Notes: generated by a model not told the origin, from the sequence alone. Shown: positions 7,414-14,115, numbered from the stretch's first letter. The stretch: 16,749 nt of DNA from JBOGGN01 sp050744165 (GCA_050744165.1 JBOGGN010000025.1:1-16749); one strand, 5' to 3'. Made by a program: numbers and translations.

Positions 7414-7454
7414 ATGCGGCCCCGCCACCGCCACCGCCGCCTGGGAATCGCGCC

Positions 7455-7973
7455 ATGGCGCTGAGCAACCACGGCAGCGGCTACGACGTGGTCTACGGGG
7501 CAGTGCTCAGCGTGCACATCGCCTCCGCGGTGGCCGGTTTCGGGATGCTCGGTCTGAGCGGCCTGTACGGCTCGGCTGGCTCCCACCTGCACTCGCCGAA
7601 AGAGGTGCACGACGTCCGCCAGTTCTTTGCACCCCGCAACCGCATCGGGCGCAGTCTGTGGTTCGTGCCCTTCGCGGGCGCCATTGCGTTGTGGCTCGAG
7701 CATGGGGCAGCGGCGCTCGGCCAGGCCTGGGTCGGGGCGGCCGTCGCCTGCTGGGCGGTGGCCATGGTCGCCGCCATTTGGGTCGTGTGGCCCGCCGAGC
7801 ACCGCATCCGTTCGGTAGTGGTGGCCCTCGACGAGGCTCCCGACGGCGAGGAGGCGGCCGGTCGGCGGGCGGCGCTGGCGGCGCTGTGCCGGCCGGTGGT
7901 GCATGCCGCCGCCCTGTGCGACGTCGTGTTCGTTATCGCGGTCGCCCTTATGGTTTTGAAGCCGGGGACGTAG
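7455..7973 (+). CDS. DUF2269-like small integral membrane protein
   Basis: A 172-residue protein with four predicted membrane helices (about 11-38, 68-85, 90-113 and 146-168). The first helix holds a His (SVHIASAVAGFG) of the kind seen in DUF2269 and CopD-like membrane proteins, in which such residues can bind haem or metal. Function is unknown. ATG 7455 is chosen over an in-frame ATG at 7374 because the extra N-terminus is Arg- and Pro-rich, overlaps the kinase gene and would precede the first helix unnaturally. It begins 41 bases after the kinase stop and is probably co-transcribed with it. Its last 26 bases overlap the convergent channel gene at 7948. The family call is moderate. Confidence 0.6.
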   Translation: MALSNHGSGYDVVYGAVLSVHIASAVAGFGMLGLSGLYGSAGSHLHSPKEVHDVRQFFAPRNRIGRSLWFVPFAGAIALWLEHGAAALGQAWVGAAVACWAVAMVAAIWVVWPAEHRIRSVVVALDEAPDGEEAAGRRAALAALCRPVVHAAALCDVVFVIAVALMVLKPGT

Positions 7974-8622
7974 CGCCCGGACGAGACCGGCGAGCCGACC
8001 CCGACCGGCGGTGGCGGTTGGGGTTGACCATGCGCAGCGGGAAGGTGGCGATCCAGACAAAGGGCGCCACGGTCGGCGAGGCGACGGCGACGGGAATGGA
8101 CAGGACGAACACCCCCACCATCGACATGCTGCGCCACAGTCCCAACTTCAGCTCTGCTTCAGACGCGCTCCGCGAGAACAGCCGCCGCTTGGCGGCCATA
8201 TAGGTGAGCGCCGTCAACAACAAGCCGACGACGATCATCGAGCAGGCATACAAGATGACCGACACCCGTTCCCCGCCGTATTGGCCCAACAGGCTCGACG
8301 GGAACGGAAGCGCCGCCACCGCCATGAGCAACACGAGGTTCAGCAGCATCAGCGACTCGGTGGCCTGCTCGATGTTGCGAAAGATCCGGTGGTGCGCCAT
8401 CCAGAACAGGCCGATCACCATGAAGGTGATCAGGAACGAGAAATAGCTGCTTCCATTCTTGGTCAGCGCGGATACCAGGCCGTTCTCGGTCGGCTTTCCG
8501 AGTGTTGGGACCTTGATCTGGAAGGCCACCAGGGTCATGGCGATGGCAAAGACGCCGTCGGAGAGGGCCAGGATGCGGCCCAGGTCGAGGTTCCCGCGGG
8601 AGCGCTCGTCGTCCTCTCGCAC
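7948..8622 (-). CDS. TMEM175-family (DUF1211) potassium channel subunit
   Basis: A 224-residue protein with six hydrophobic helices and the family signature RILALSDG at 16-23, matching the RxxxFSD filter/gate motif of TMEM175 with Leu in place of Phe. Bacterial TMEM175 proteins have one six-helix unit per chain and form tetrameric K+ channels that lack the classic GYG filter. Further family-like segments are GLFWMAHHRIFRNIE and the following LMLLNLVLL helix. The C-terminal 25 residues are basic and probably cytoplasmic. GTG at 8622 lies three bases after the era stop, so it is almost certainly the last gene of the era operon and may be translated by coupling. The 3' end overlaps the convergent gene at 7455-7973 by 26 bases. 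Confidence 0.85.
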   Translation of the reverse strand: MREDDERSRGNLDLGRILALSDGVFAIAMTLVAFQIKVPTLGKPTENGLVSALTKNGSSYFSFLITFMVIGLFWMAHHRIFRNIEQATESLMLLNLVLLMAVAALPFPSSLLGQYGGERVSVILYACSMIVVGLLLTALTYMAAKRRLFSRSASEAELKLGLWRSMSMVGVFVLSIPVAVASPTVAPFVWIATFPLRMVNPNRHRRSGSARRSRPGATSPASKP

Positions 8623-8625
8623 GGG

Positions 8626-9462
8626 TCAATATCCGAGTCTTTGCAACGCCGCAGGACGGCGTTGCCAGTCCTTGTCGACCTTGACCACCAACTCCAGGTA
8701 GACGCCGGCGGGGAGTTGTTCCCGGGCCCGGGTGCCGACCTCTTTCAGGACCTCGCCGCCCCGGCCGATCACGATTCCCTTTTGCGACTCGCGCTCCACG
8801 AAAATCTCGACGGTGATGTGAGGCCAGTCCCATTCGCTCACCCGGCAGGCAATCGAATGAGGCAGCTCGTCGCGGGCCACGGCGAGCAATTGCTCCCGTA
8901 CCAGTTCCGCCACCCACATTGCCTCGGGAACGTCGCTGACCACGTCGCCGGGGTACAGCTGGGGGCCATCGGGCATGCGGGCGACGATGGCGGCCACCAG
9001 TTCGTCGACGCCGTCGCCTGTGCGGGCGGACACTGGGAAATACTCGCTCAGTCCCAACGCACCGGCGGCCGCCAACTGGACCGCAATGGTCGCCGGCGAG
9101 GCGATGTCGACCTTGTTGACCACGCACAGTGCGGAGCGTGGGACCCGTGCCGCGACCCAGCGGTCCCCTTTTCCCAGCGGGGCCGTGGCGTCGATCACGA
9201 GCACCACGACATCGACATCGGCAACCGCGGCGGCGGCGGTGTCGTTTAGCCGCTGACCGAGGACCGTGCTCGGTTTGTGGATTCCCGGCGTGTCCACGAA
9301 CACCACCTGCACACCGTCGCCATTGAGAATCCCCCGGATCTGGTGGCGGGTCGTCTGCGGCTTGTCGGACACGATCGACACCTTGGTGCCGAGTATCTGG
9401 TTCAGCAACGTCGACTTCCCGACGTTGGGCCGGCCCAGAAGGGTGGCGAAGCCTGATTTCAC
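8626..9462 (-). CDS. era: GTPase Era
   Basis: Era is a GTPase that binds the 3' end of 16S rRNA and helps mature the 30S subunit. In 278 residues it has the P-loop GRPNVGKS at 10-17, switch I with TTRH, DTPG at 57-60, NKVD at 116-119 and SAR near 145, then a C-terminal KH domain with GIVIGRGG at 229-236. Length is close to the family norm of about 300. The start is GTG, sharing a GTGA overlap with the stop of the CorC/HlyC gene, which implies translational coupling. The operon order YbeY-CorC-Era is standard in actinobacteria and links Era with YbeY, another 16S rRNA maturation factor. A channel gene follows after three bases. Confidence 0.97.
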   Translation of the reverse strand: MKSGFATLLGRPNVGKSTLLNQILGTKVSIVSDKPQTTRHQIRGILNGDGVQVVFVDTPGIHKPSTVLGQRLNDTAAAAVADVDVVVLVIDATAPLGKGDRWVAARVPRSALCVVNKVDIASPATIAVQLAAAGALGLSEYFPVSARTGDGVDELVAAIVARMPDGPQLYPGDVVSDVPEAMWVAELVREQLLAVARDELPHSIACRVSEWDWPHITVEIFVERESQKGIVIGRGGEVLKEVGTRAREQLPAGVYLELVVKVDKDWQRRPAALQRLGY

Positions 9463-10796
9463 GGCCGAGCGGCGTTGCGCTCGGCCCGCTCGCCCCCCGA
9501 ACTGTCCGCCGCCGGGTCGTTAGGCAGCAGGCCGGTGATGCGGACTCGGCCGATGCGCCGGCCCTGCACCTTTTCGGCGGTCAGGCGGTGGGTGGTGCCG
9601 TCGACCGATTCGCCCTCGGTGGGCACGTGGCCCAGCAGGCCGTACACGACGCCGCCGACGGTGTCCCAGTCACCTTCGGGCAGCTCGATTCCGAGCAGTT
9701 CCTTGAGGTCGTCGAGCCCCATGCGAGCATTGACCCGGACGTCGTTGTCGCCGATTCGCTCGACAGGGACCTCGCCGACATCGAACTCGTCCTCGATCTC
9801 GCCGACCAGTTCTTCCAGCAGATCCTCCAGGGTCACCAGCCCGGCCGTGCCGCCGTACTCGTCGACCACGACCGCCTGGTGCAGCTTGCTGGCCTGCATT
9901 TCCCGCATCATTTCCGAGACTCGCTTGGTCTCGGGAACGAACGTGGCCTGGCGCATGATCGTCGATACCGGATCGTCTCCGTGGCCCTCCCGCTCGGCCT
10001 TCATCAAATCCTTGCTGAACACCACGCCGAGGATGTCGTCGATGCCCATCCCGTAGACCGGGACGCGGCTGAATCCGGCCGCGATGGCGATCTCGATGAC
10101 GTCGGCGATCTTGGCCGTTGACTCCACGACCACCATGTCCGGCCGGGGCACCATGACCTCGCGCACCACGGTGTCGCCGAAATCGATGATGGAGTGGATC
10201 AGCCGGCGCTCCTCGCGCTCGATGACGTCCTGGGAGGCGGCGGCATCGGCCATGGCCAGCAGCTCCTGCTCGGACACGTAGGGCCCCTGGCGGATGCCTT
10301 TGCCCGGCAGGATCAGGTTGGCCAGGGCGATCAACGCTCCCGAGATCCAGCGGATGGGCGGGATCTTGACCAGGAACGACACGACCGGCGCAGCCAGCAG
10401 CGCTGCCTGCTCGGAGTGCTGCACCGCCCAGGTCTTCGGCATGGCCTCGGCGAAGACGAAGATCACCACGACTTCGAAGGCGGTGGCGATGGCCACGCCA
10501 ATGCCGCCGAACAGGCGCGATGCCACGACCCCGACCAGGGTGGCGGCGACTGTGTTGCACAACAGCAGCAGGAACAGCACCGGGTTGAGGGTGCGTTCGG
10601 GGTGCTCGACCAGCTTCAGCAGCGAGGCGGCGCCCCGTTTGTTCTCCTCGACCATGGCCATGGCCTTGACCCTGTTCATCCGGGTCATCCCTGTTTCGGC
10701 CAGGGCCAGCACCGCCGACATGACGATCAACAGAGCGACCGCGACCAGGATCCACAGGTCGCCCGTGGTCCATCTCTCGGCGGTGGCGGCGATCAC
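9459..10796 (-). CDS. CNNM/CorC-HlyC family transporter with CBS pair
   Basis: A 445-residue membrane protein of the CNNM/CorC family, proposed to take part in Mg2+ (or related ion) efflux. It has an N-terminal DUF21 membrane domain with about four helices (residues 14-35, 71-95, 100-118, 132-160) and the AEAMPKTWA segment at 116-124, then a CBS pair at roughly 215-340 that in relatives binds ATP or AMP, and a CorC_HlyC domain at about 355-435. The GTG start overlaps the ybeY stop as GTGA, and its own stop overlaps the era start in the same way, so three genes are translationally chained. The role of this transporter beside Era is conserved in the phylum but not explained. Confidence 0.94.
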   Translation of the reverse strand: MIAATAERWTTGDLWILVAVALLIVMSAVLALAETGMTRMNRVKAMAMVEENKRGAASLLKLVEHPERTLNPVLFLLLLCNTVAATLVGVVASRLFGGIGVAIATAFEVVVIFVFAEAMPKTWAVQHSEQAALLAAPVVSFLVKIPPIRWISGALIALANLILPGKGIRQGPYVSEQELLAMADAAASQDVIEREERRLIHSIIDFGDTVVREVMVPRPDMVVVESTAKIADVIEIAIAAGFSRVPVYGMGIDDILGVVFSKDLMKAEREGHGDDPVSTIMRQATFVPETKRVSEMMREMQASKLHQAVVVDEYGGTAGLVTLEDLLEELVGEIEDEFDVGEVPVERIGDNDVRVNARMGLDDLKELLGIELPEGDWDTVGGVVYGLLGHVPTEGESVDGTTHRLTAEKVQGRRIGRVRITGLLPNDPAADSSGGERAERNAARP

Positions 10797-11521
10797 AGCG
10801 GATGCGGCGGCGACTGCGAGGGCGGCGGGGACGGTGGCGGGTGAGTTGGCGCCTCGGCCACGCCAACGTCGCCTGGCGGGGTTGCGGTCGCTTCGCTAGT
10901 GCCGGTCGGGGTCGATTCGGTAGGGGCGCCCGAGGGCGCTTCGGTCGGGCCGACTGAGGACGCTCGGCCGTCGCCGGTCAAGGCCGCCCCGGCTCCGGTC
11001 GGGGCCTCGCCCCCCTCCCGCGGTGGCCGATGGAACTTGTCGAGCAGCACCCGCTCCCGCTCCTCCATGGCCTCGGCTTCCTCGTCGTCCTCGTGGTCCA
11101 TGCCGAGCAGGTGCAGGACCCCATGCACGATCAACAACGCCACCTCGTCCTCAAACCTGCCGCCGTGCTCGGGGGCGTTGCGGTGGGCCACTGCCGGGCA
11201 GATGACGACATCGCCGAGCATCGTGGGCAGGTCGGACGGCTCGGAGGCGTCCCCCGGGCCGGTCCCCCCCGAGTCCGGAGAACGCCCGCCCTCCACGGGT
11301 TCCTCATCGATGGGGAAAGCGAGGACGTCGGTCGGACCGTCCTTGTTGCGGTACCGCTTGTTGAGGATGGTCATGGAGTCCTCGTCGACGAACAGCATCG
11401 ACAGCTCGGCGTCGCCGGGCACCGCCTCGTCCAAGATGACGGCCTCGGCCAAGCGGATCCAGCGCAGGCTGTCAACCGGGTACTCGGTCTGCTCGTCGGC
11501 CAGGAAGATTTCGATTGCCAT
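10793..11521 (-). CDS. ybeY: Endoribonuclease YbeY with long low-complexity tail
   Basis: YbeY is a zinc-dependent RNase involved in 16S rRNA 3' end maturation and ribosome quality control. The catalytic motif HGVLHLLGMDH is at residues 133-143, with His133, His137 and His143 as zinc ligands; the N-terminal core has NKRYRNKDGPTDVLAFP. At 242 residues it is much longer than the usual 150-180. The excess is an acidic, Gly-rich insertion (about 73-98, between the FPID strand and LGDVVIC) and a Pro/Thr/Ser-rich tail of about 75 residues after PPREGG. The tail looks disordered. The gene follows phoH after 36 bases, with a GGGAA sequence upstream of ATG, and overlaps the next gene by four bases. 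Confidence 0.95.
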   Translation of the reverse strand: MAIEIFLADEQTEYPVDSLRWIRLAEAVILDEAVPGDAELSMLFVDEDSMTILNKRYRNKDGPTDVLAFPIDEEPVEGGRSPDSGGTGPGDASEPSDLPTMLGDVVICPAVAHRNAPEHGGRFEDEVALLIVHGVLHLLGMDHEDDEEAEAMEERERVLLDKFHRPPREGGEAPTGAGAALTGDGRASSVGPTEAPSGAPTESTPTGTSEATATPPGDVGVAEAPTHPPPSPPPSQSPPHPL

Positions 11522-11557
11522 GGGTTGCGTCGTTCCCTTCGCCCCGAACGGGCGTCG

Positions 11558-12598
11558 CTAGTTGCGGGCCCCGCCGCCCGAACCGCCCGAACCCCCCGAA
11601 CTCCCCGAGCCACTCGAACTCCCCGAGCCACTCGAACCCACCGAGGCCCCGCCCGACGCCCCCGAGCTTGCCATCTCGTAGGCGCTGACGATGTCTTGCA
11701 CGATGCGGTGGCGCACCACGTCGCGCCGCCCGAGGTGCACCCAGGCCAGGCCGTCGATCCCCTGCAGGACCTTCTCCAGCCCCACCAGCCCCGACCGACC
11801 GCCCTGTATGTCGACCTGGGTGTCGTCGCCGGTGATGACGACCCTTGACCCGAATCCAATCCGGGTGAGAAACATCTTCATCTGCTCCGGCGTGGTGTTC
11901 TGCGCCTCGTCCAGGATGATGAAGCTGTGATTGAGGGTGCGGCCGCGCATATAGGCCAGCGGCGCCACCTCCACCGTGCCCTCGTCCAAGAGTCGCCGGC
12001 CGCCCTCGGTACCCAGCATGTCGTACAAAGCGTCGTACAGCGGCCGGAGGTAGGGGTCGATCTTGGCCATCAGGTCGCCGGGAAGAAACCCCAGCCGCTC
12101 CCCCGCCTCGACCGCCGGCCGGGTCAGGATGATGCGCTCGACCTCCTTGGCCTGCAGCGCCTGGACCGCCAGCGCCACCGCCAGGTAGCTCTTGCCAGTG
12201 CCCGCGGGGCCGATGCCGAAGGTGATGACGTTGGCCGCGATGGCGTCGGCGTAGCGCTTCTGACCGCTCGTCTTCGGGCGCACCGATCGCCCCCGCGCGG
12301 ATCGCAGCACCTCGGCGGTGAGCACCTCCGAGGGCCGCTCGTCTGCGCGGATCATGTCGATCGTGCGATGCACGACCTGGGCGTCGACGTCATGGCCCCG
12401 CTCCAGCAGGAGCCGCAGCTCCTCGACGGTGCGCTCCGCCAGCGCCGCCTCGTCGCCGTCGATGATGAACTCGTTGCCCCGGGCGATGATCCGCGCGCCC
12501 GGAAAGGCGTCTTCGACCAGCCGAATGTTCTGATTGAACTGCCCCACCAGGTGCGCCATGAGGTGGGTGGGAACGATGACAGTGCAGGGTGTCGACAC
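11558..12598 (-). CDS. phoH: PhoH-family ATPase
   Basis: PhoH proteins are RecA/SF1-like ATPases linked to RNA metabolism; in actinobacteria the gene precedes ybeY. From GTG 12598 the product has 346 residues: an N-terminal domain beginning STPCTVIVPTHLMAHLVGQ, Walker A GPAGTGKS at 130-137, LTRPAVEAGERLGFLPGD at about 158-175, Walker B with FIILDEAQN at 226-234, and VITGDDTQVD at about 254-263. The last 35 residues are Ser/Gly repeats. I chose GTG 12598 because GAAGG lies four bases upstream, TACCCT lies upstream of that, and the conserved fold starts here. An in-frame ATG at 12742 would add 48 Ala/Pro/Ser-rich residues encoded by 21-bp repeats and overlap the HIT gene by 16 bases. Confidence 0.94.
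   Translation of the reverse strand: MSTPCTVIVPTHLMAHLVGQFNQNIRLVEDAFPGARIIARGNEFIIDGDEAALAERTVEELRLLLERGHDVDAQVVHRTIDMIRADERPSEVLTAEVLRSARGRSVRPKTSGQKRYADAIAANVITFGIGPAGTGKSYLAVALAVQALQAKEVERIILTRPAVEAGERLGFLPGDLMAKIDPYLRPLYDALYDMLGTEGGRRLLDEGTVEVAPLAYMRGRTLNHSFIILDEAQNTTPEQMKMFLTRIGFGSRVVITGDDTQVDIQGGRSGLVGLEKVLQGIDGLAWVHLGRRDVVRHRIVQDIVSAYEMASSGASGGASVGSSGSGSSSGSGSSGGSGGSGGGARN
11598..11633 (-). repeat. Two exact 18-bp copies in the phoH 3' end
   Basis: GAACTCCCCGAGCCACTC (plus strand) is present twice in tandem at 11598-11615 and 11616-11633, with degenerate flanks. Read on the minus strand in frame it encodes Gly/Ser runs in the PhoH tail, so length could vary by slippage. Confidence 0.85.
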
Positions 12599-12602
12599 GG
12601 AA

Positions 12603-12621
12603 CCTTCAGCGCTCCAGGGTA
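12603..12621 (-). promoter_or_regulatory. Internal promoter box and ribosome binding site for phoH
   Basis: On the minus strand TACCCT (12621-12616) is followed by a short leader holding GAAGG (12607-12603), four bases before GTG 12598. This supports the shorter PhoH start and a promoter inside the HIT-phoH gap. Confidence 0.4.
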
Positions 12622-12627
12622 CCCGGC

Positions 12628-12690
12628 CTGCTGGCGCAGACGGGGGACCTGCTGGCGCAGACGACGGAACTGCTGGCGCAGTCGCGGGAC
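12628..12690. repeat. Three tandem 21-bp repeats between the HIT gene and phoH
   Basis: Three 21-bp units begin at 12628, 12649 and 12670, each starting with CTGCTGGCGCAG; the last nine bases vary. They fill half of the 128-base gap between the HIT stop and GTG 12598. On minus, in the phoH frame, they would give seven-residue Ala/Pro repeats; on plus they would read LLAQTGD-like heptads. Neither looks like part of a conserved protein. Confidence 0.9.
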
Positions 12691-12726
12691 TGCCGTGCGA
12701 CTTCGGCGGATCGAAACCCGCAGTGG

Positions 12727-13101
12727 TCAGCCAGGGGGCCACCCCATGGGCCGGCCGCCGAGAACGTGCAGGTGGAGATGGCCGACGCTGTTCTGGGCGT
12801 CCTCGCCCACGTTGAAGACCAACCGGTACCCCCGCTCGGCGATCCCTTCCGCCTCGGCCACCTGCCGCGCCGCCATCACCACGTCCGCCAGAACAGCACC
12901 ATCCCCGGCCGCCACCGCCCCGGCGTTGTCAATGTGGCGCTTGGGCACCACCAGGACGTGAACCGGCATCGCGGGGTTGATGTCCCGGAACGCATAGGTG
13001 TGCTCAGTCGCCAGAACCCCGGTCGACGGCACCTCGCCCCGGATGATGCGGCAGAACAGGCAGCCGGACTCGGTCGCCTCGCCATCCCCATAGCTCGTCA
13101 T
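12727..13101 (-). CDS. HIT-family (HINT-like) nucleotide-binding hydrolase
   Basis: A 124-residue histidine-triad protein. The triad GHLHLH is at 107-112 (His108, His110, His112), and the fold-defining segments are CLFCRIIRGEVPS (Cys14 and Cys17, a zinc-binding pair in many HINT proteins), AFRDINPAMPVHVLVVPKRH, and the final LGGRPMGWPPG. Such enzymes hydrolyse purine nucleoside phosphoramidates or related adenylates. Length matches the family. It is the first gene of the minus-strand operon leading to phoH and era, and diverges from the gene at 13165. A TAGCCT box lies nine bases upstream of ATG. Confidence 0.95.
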   Translation of the reverse strand: MTSYGDGEATESGCLFCRIIRGEVPSTGVLATEHTYAFRDINPAMPVHVLVVPKRHIDNAGAVAAGDGAVLADVVMAARQVAEAEGIAERGYRLVFNVGEDAQNSVGHLHLHVLGGRPMGWPPG

Positions 13102-13110
13102 CCGGGGCTC

Positions 13111-13116
13111 AGGCTA
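13111..13116 (-). promoter_or_regulatory. Possible -10 box of the HIT-phoH-era operon
   Basis: TAGCCT on the minus strand, nine bases before ATG 13101, would give a leader of only two or three bases. It is weaker evidence than the boxes with six- or seven-base spacing. Confidence 0.35.
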
Positions 13117-13153
13117 CATGGCCCATACCGGCCAGCAGAGCGACGGCATCCGG

Positions 13154-13159
13154 TACCGT
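13154..13159 (+). promoter_or_regulatory. -10 box of the gene at 13165, near-leaderless spacing
   Basis: TACCGT is followed by five bases and GTG 13165. It is the same hexamer as the uppS and AbiEi-like boxes and helps fix this start in a long open frame that extends upstream without a stop. Confidence 0.45.
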
Positions 13160-13164
13160 CGGGC

Positions 13165-13704
13165 GTGGCCCGTGACGAGGACCCACTGTGGGAGGCGCTC
13201 GACCGCCCCGGCGACCAGCTGGCCGCGGAGTCCGCCAGGGCCCGCAGCCACCGCCGCTGGCTAGCGCAGCTGGCCGCCGAGTCGGCCACGCTGGCCGGGA
13301 TCCTGCTGTCTCTGGCCGAGATCGAGGAACCGGTCACCGTGCGCTGCGGCCCGTGGACCCACCGGGGCCTTCTCCGCCGGGTCGGTAGCAGCACCTGCAT
13401 CCTCGAAGAACCCGAGGCCATCGTGCTGCTCGTGACCGCCGCCGTCACACGCGTGGATTCGTCCCGGGCGGTTGTCGACGACCGCACGCCACCTGAGGGG
13501 CCCGACCTAGGAACCGCGCTGGCCGATCTGGCCACCCACCACCCCGCCGTCAGACTTCAGCTCGGCGACGGGAGCGAGCTGGCCGGTGTCTTGGCGGCGG
13601 TGGGAAAAGACGTGGCCCAACTCCGGCTCCCGCCCTCGACCGCATCCGTGCGCCTCTCGGCCATCGCCTGCGCTCTACTGCCCTTCGGCCGGCACCCCGT
13701 CTGA
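13165..13704 (+). CDS. Uncharacterised protein with two Sm-like barrel repeats
   Basis: I do not recognise a named family. The 179-residue product starts with a charged, Ala-rich helical region (residues 8-52, LAAESARARSHRRWLAQLAAES) and then shows two similar segments. Segment one (57-97) has VTVR, HRGLLRRVG, CILEEPEAIVLL and AAVTRV. Segment two (129-171) has VRLQLGDG, ELAGVLAAVGKD, AQLRLPP and AIACAL. The shared order of strand, Gly turn, G-L-L/V-L-x-x-V-G, strand, strand fits small Sm/LSm-like barrels. GTG 13165 is chosen from the TACCGT box and because the sequence upstream overlaps the HIT gene in antisense. It diverges from the HIT gene and converges on the HTH gene 18 bases away. Function is unknown; nucleic-acid binding is a guess. 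Confidence 0.65.
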   Translation: MARDEDPLWEALDRPGDQLAAESARARSHRRWLAQLAAESATLAGILLSLAEIEEPVTVRCGPWTHRGLLRRVGSSTCILEEPEAIVLLVTAAVTRVDSSRAVVDDRTPPEGPDLGTALADLATHHPAVRLQLGDGSELAGVLAAVGKDVAQLRLPPSTASVRLSAIACALLPFGRHPV

Positions 13705-13722
13705 GGCGCTCGCGCTCCAGGG

Positions 13723-13989
13723 TCAGATCTGTTCGGACGTCTTGACGTCGCTGGCTGACTTGGGCTCGCTGGCTGCCTTGGGCTCGGGGTACAGATGCTC
13801 CAGGCTGCCGGGCGCGATGCGCATCCGATCGATGAAGGCATCGATGTCCGGTGCTTGCAGCCGGATGACCCGGCCCATCTTGTACGCCGGAAGCTGACCT
13901 TCATCGATGAACCGATAGAGAGTCCGTAGGGTCACGCCGAGCTGTTCGCACGCCTCCCGCGTCCCCATCCAATGAATCGGCTCGTTCAT
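13723..13989 (-). CDS. BldC/excisionase-like winged helix-turn-helix DNA-binding protein
   Basis: An 88-residue MerR-type single-domain DNA-binding protein. The segment GTREACEQLGVTLRTLYRFIDEGQLPAYKMGRVIRL (about residues 9-44; quoted as landmarks GTREACEQLGV, LRTLYRF, LPAYKMGRVIRL) is the helix-turn-helix and wing, followed by DIDAFIDRM and a charged C-terminal tail. In Streptomyces, BldC proteins of this fold bind head-to-tail on direct repeats. The tail, rich in Glu, Lys and Ser, is outside the fold. The gene diverges from the CpaE/Ssd-like ATPase at 14121, and a pairing of such a regulator with such an ATPase suggests joint control. A TATAGT box lies eight bases upstream of ATG. Confidence 0.85.
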   Translation of the reverse strand: MNEPIHWMGTREACEQLGVTLRTLYRFIDEGQLPAYKMGRVIRLQAPDIDAFIDRMRIAPGSLEHLYPEPKAASEPKSASDVKTSEQI

Positions 13990-13993
13990 GAGG

Positions 13994-14027
13994 TAGCACT
14001 ATAGCACATTGCAGTCTAACGAGTGCT
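13994..14027. promoter_or_regulatory. HTH gene promoter with direct and inverted repeat operator
   Basis: On minus, an extended -10 (TGCTATAGT; TATAGT = 14003-13998) lies eight bases before ATG 13989. TAGCAC occurs twice in direct repeat on plus (13994-13999 and 14002-14007), and AGCACT (13995-14000) is inverted at 14022-14027 as AGTGCT, covering the -10 and -35 zones. The AT content is well above the surroundings. Autoregulation by the HTH protein is inference. Confidence 0.5.
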
Positions 14028-14033
14028 GTTCGA

Positions 14034-14039
14034 TAGCTT
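14034..14039 (+). promoter_or_regulatory. Possible -10 box for the CpaE/Ssd-like gene
   Basis: TAGCTT lies about 80 bases upstream of ATG 14121, with TTGCAG at 14009-14014 as a loose -35 (19-base spacer). If used, the mRNA has a real leader, unlike most neighbours. A perfect CCGGTACCGG palindrome at 14062-14071 lies in that leader. Confidence 0.3.
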
Positions 14040-14109
14040 TCACGCCCGAAATTCCTAAGGGCCGGTACCGGTGGCATAGGGAGGGAGCAGAAGCATCCGC
14101 TGACCGCCC

Positions 14110-14115
14110 GAGGAG
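14110..14115 (+). promoter_or_regulatory. Strong Shine-Dalgarno for the CpaE/Ssd-like gene
   Basis: GAGGAG followed by five bases and ATG 14121 is the clearest ribosome binding site in the window and fixes this start. Most other first genes here have none. Confidence 0.7.

Noticed and set aside
5791..7434. 547-codon minus-strand open frame opposite the kinase
   Set aside because: The repeats in it are only the antisense reading of the EDLT repeats, and the plus strand encodes an unmistakable kinase.
7374..7454. Earlier ATG start for the DUF2269-like gene
   Set aside because: It would add an Arg-rich then poly-Pro leader overlapping the kinase 3' end in another frame, which does not resemble the family.
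8011..9249. 412-codon plus-strand open frame opposite the channel gene and era
   Set aside because: Composition is His/Gly/Asp-rich and both genes on the minus strand have full family motifs.
12589..13164. N-terminal extension of the gene at 13165 with LLAQ heptads (possible coiled coil)
   Set aside because: The heptads come from the 21-bp repeats, and the rest of the extension is antisense to the HIT gene. The TACCGT box supports a start at 13165.
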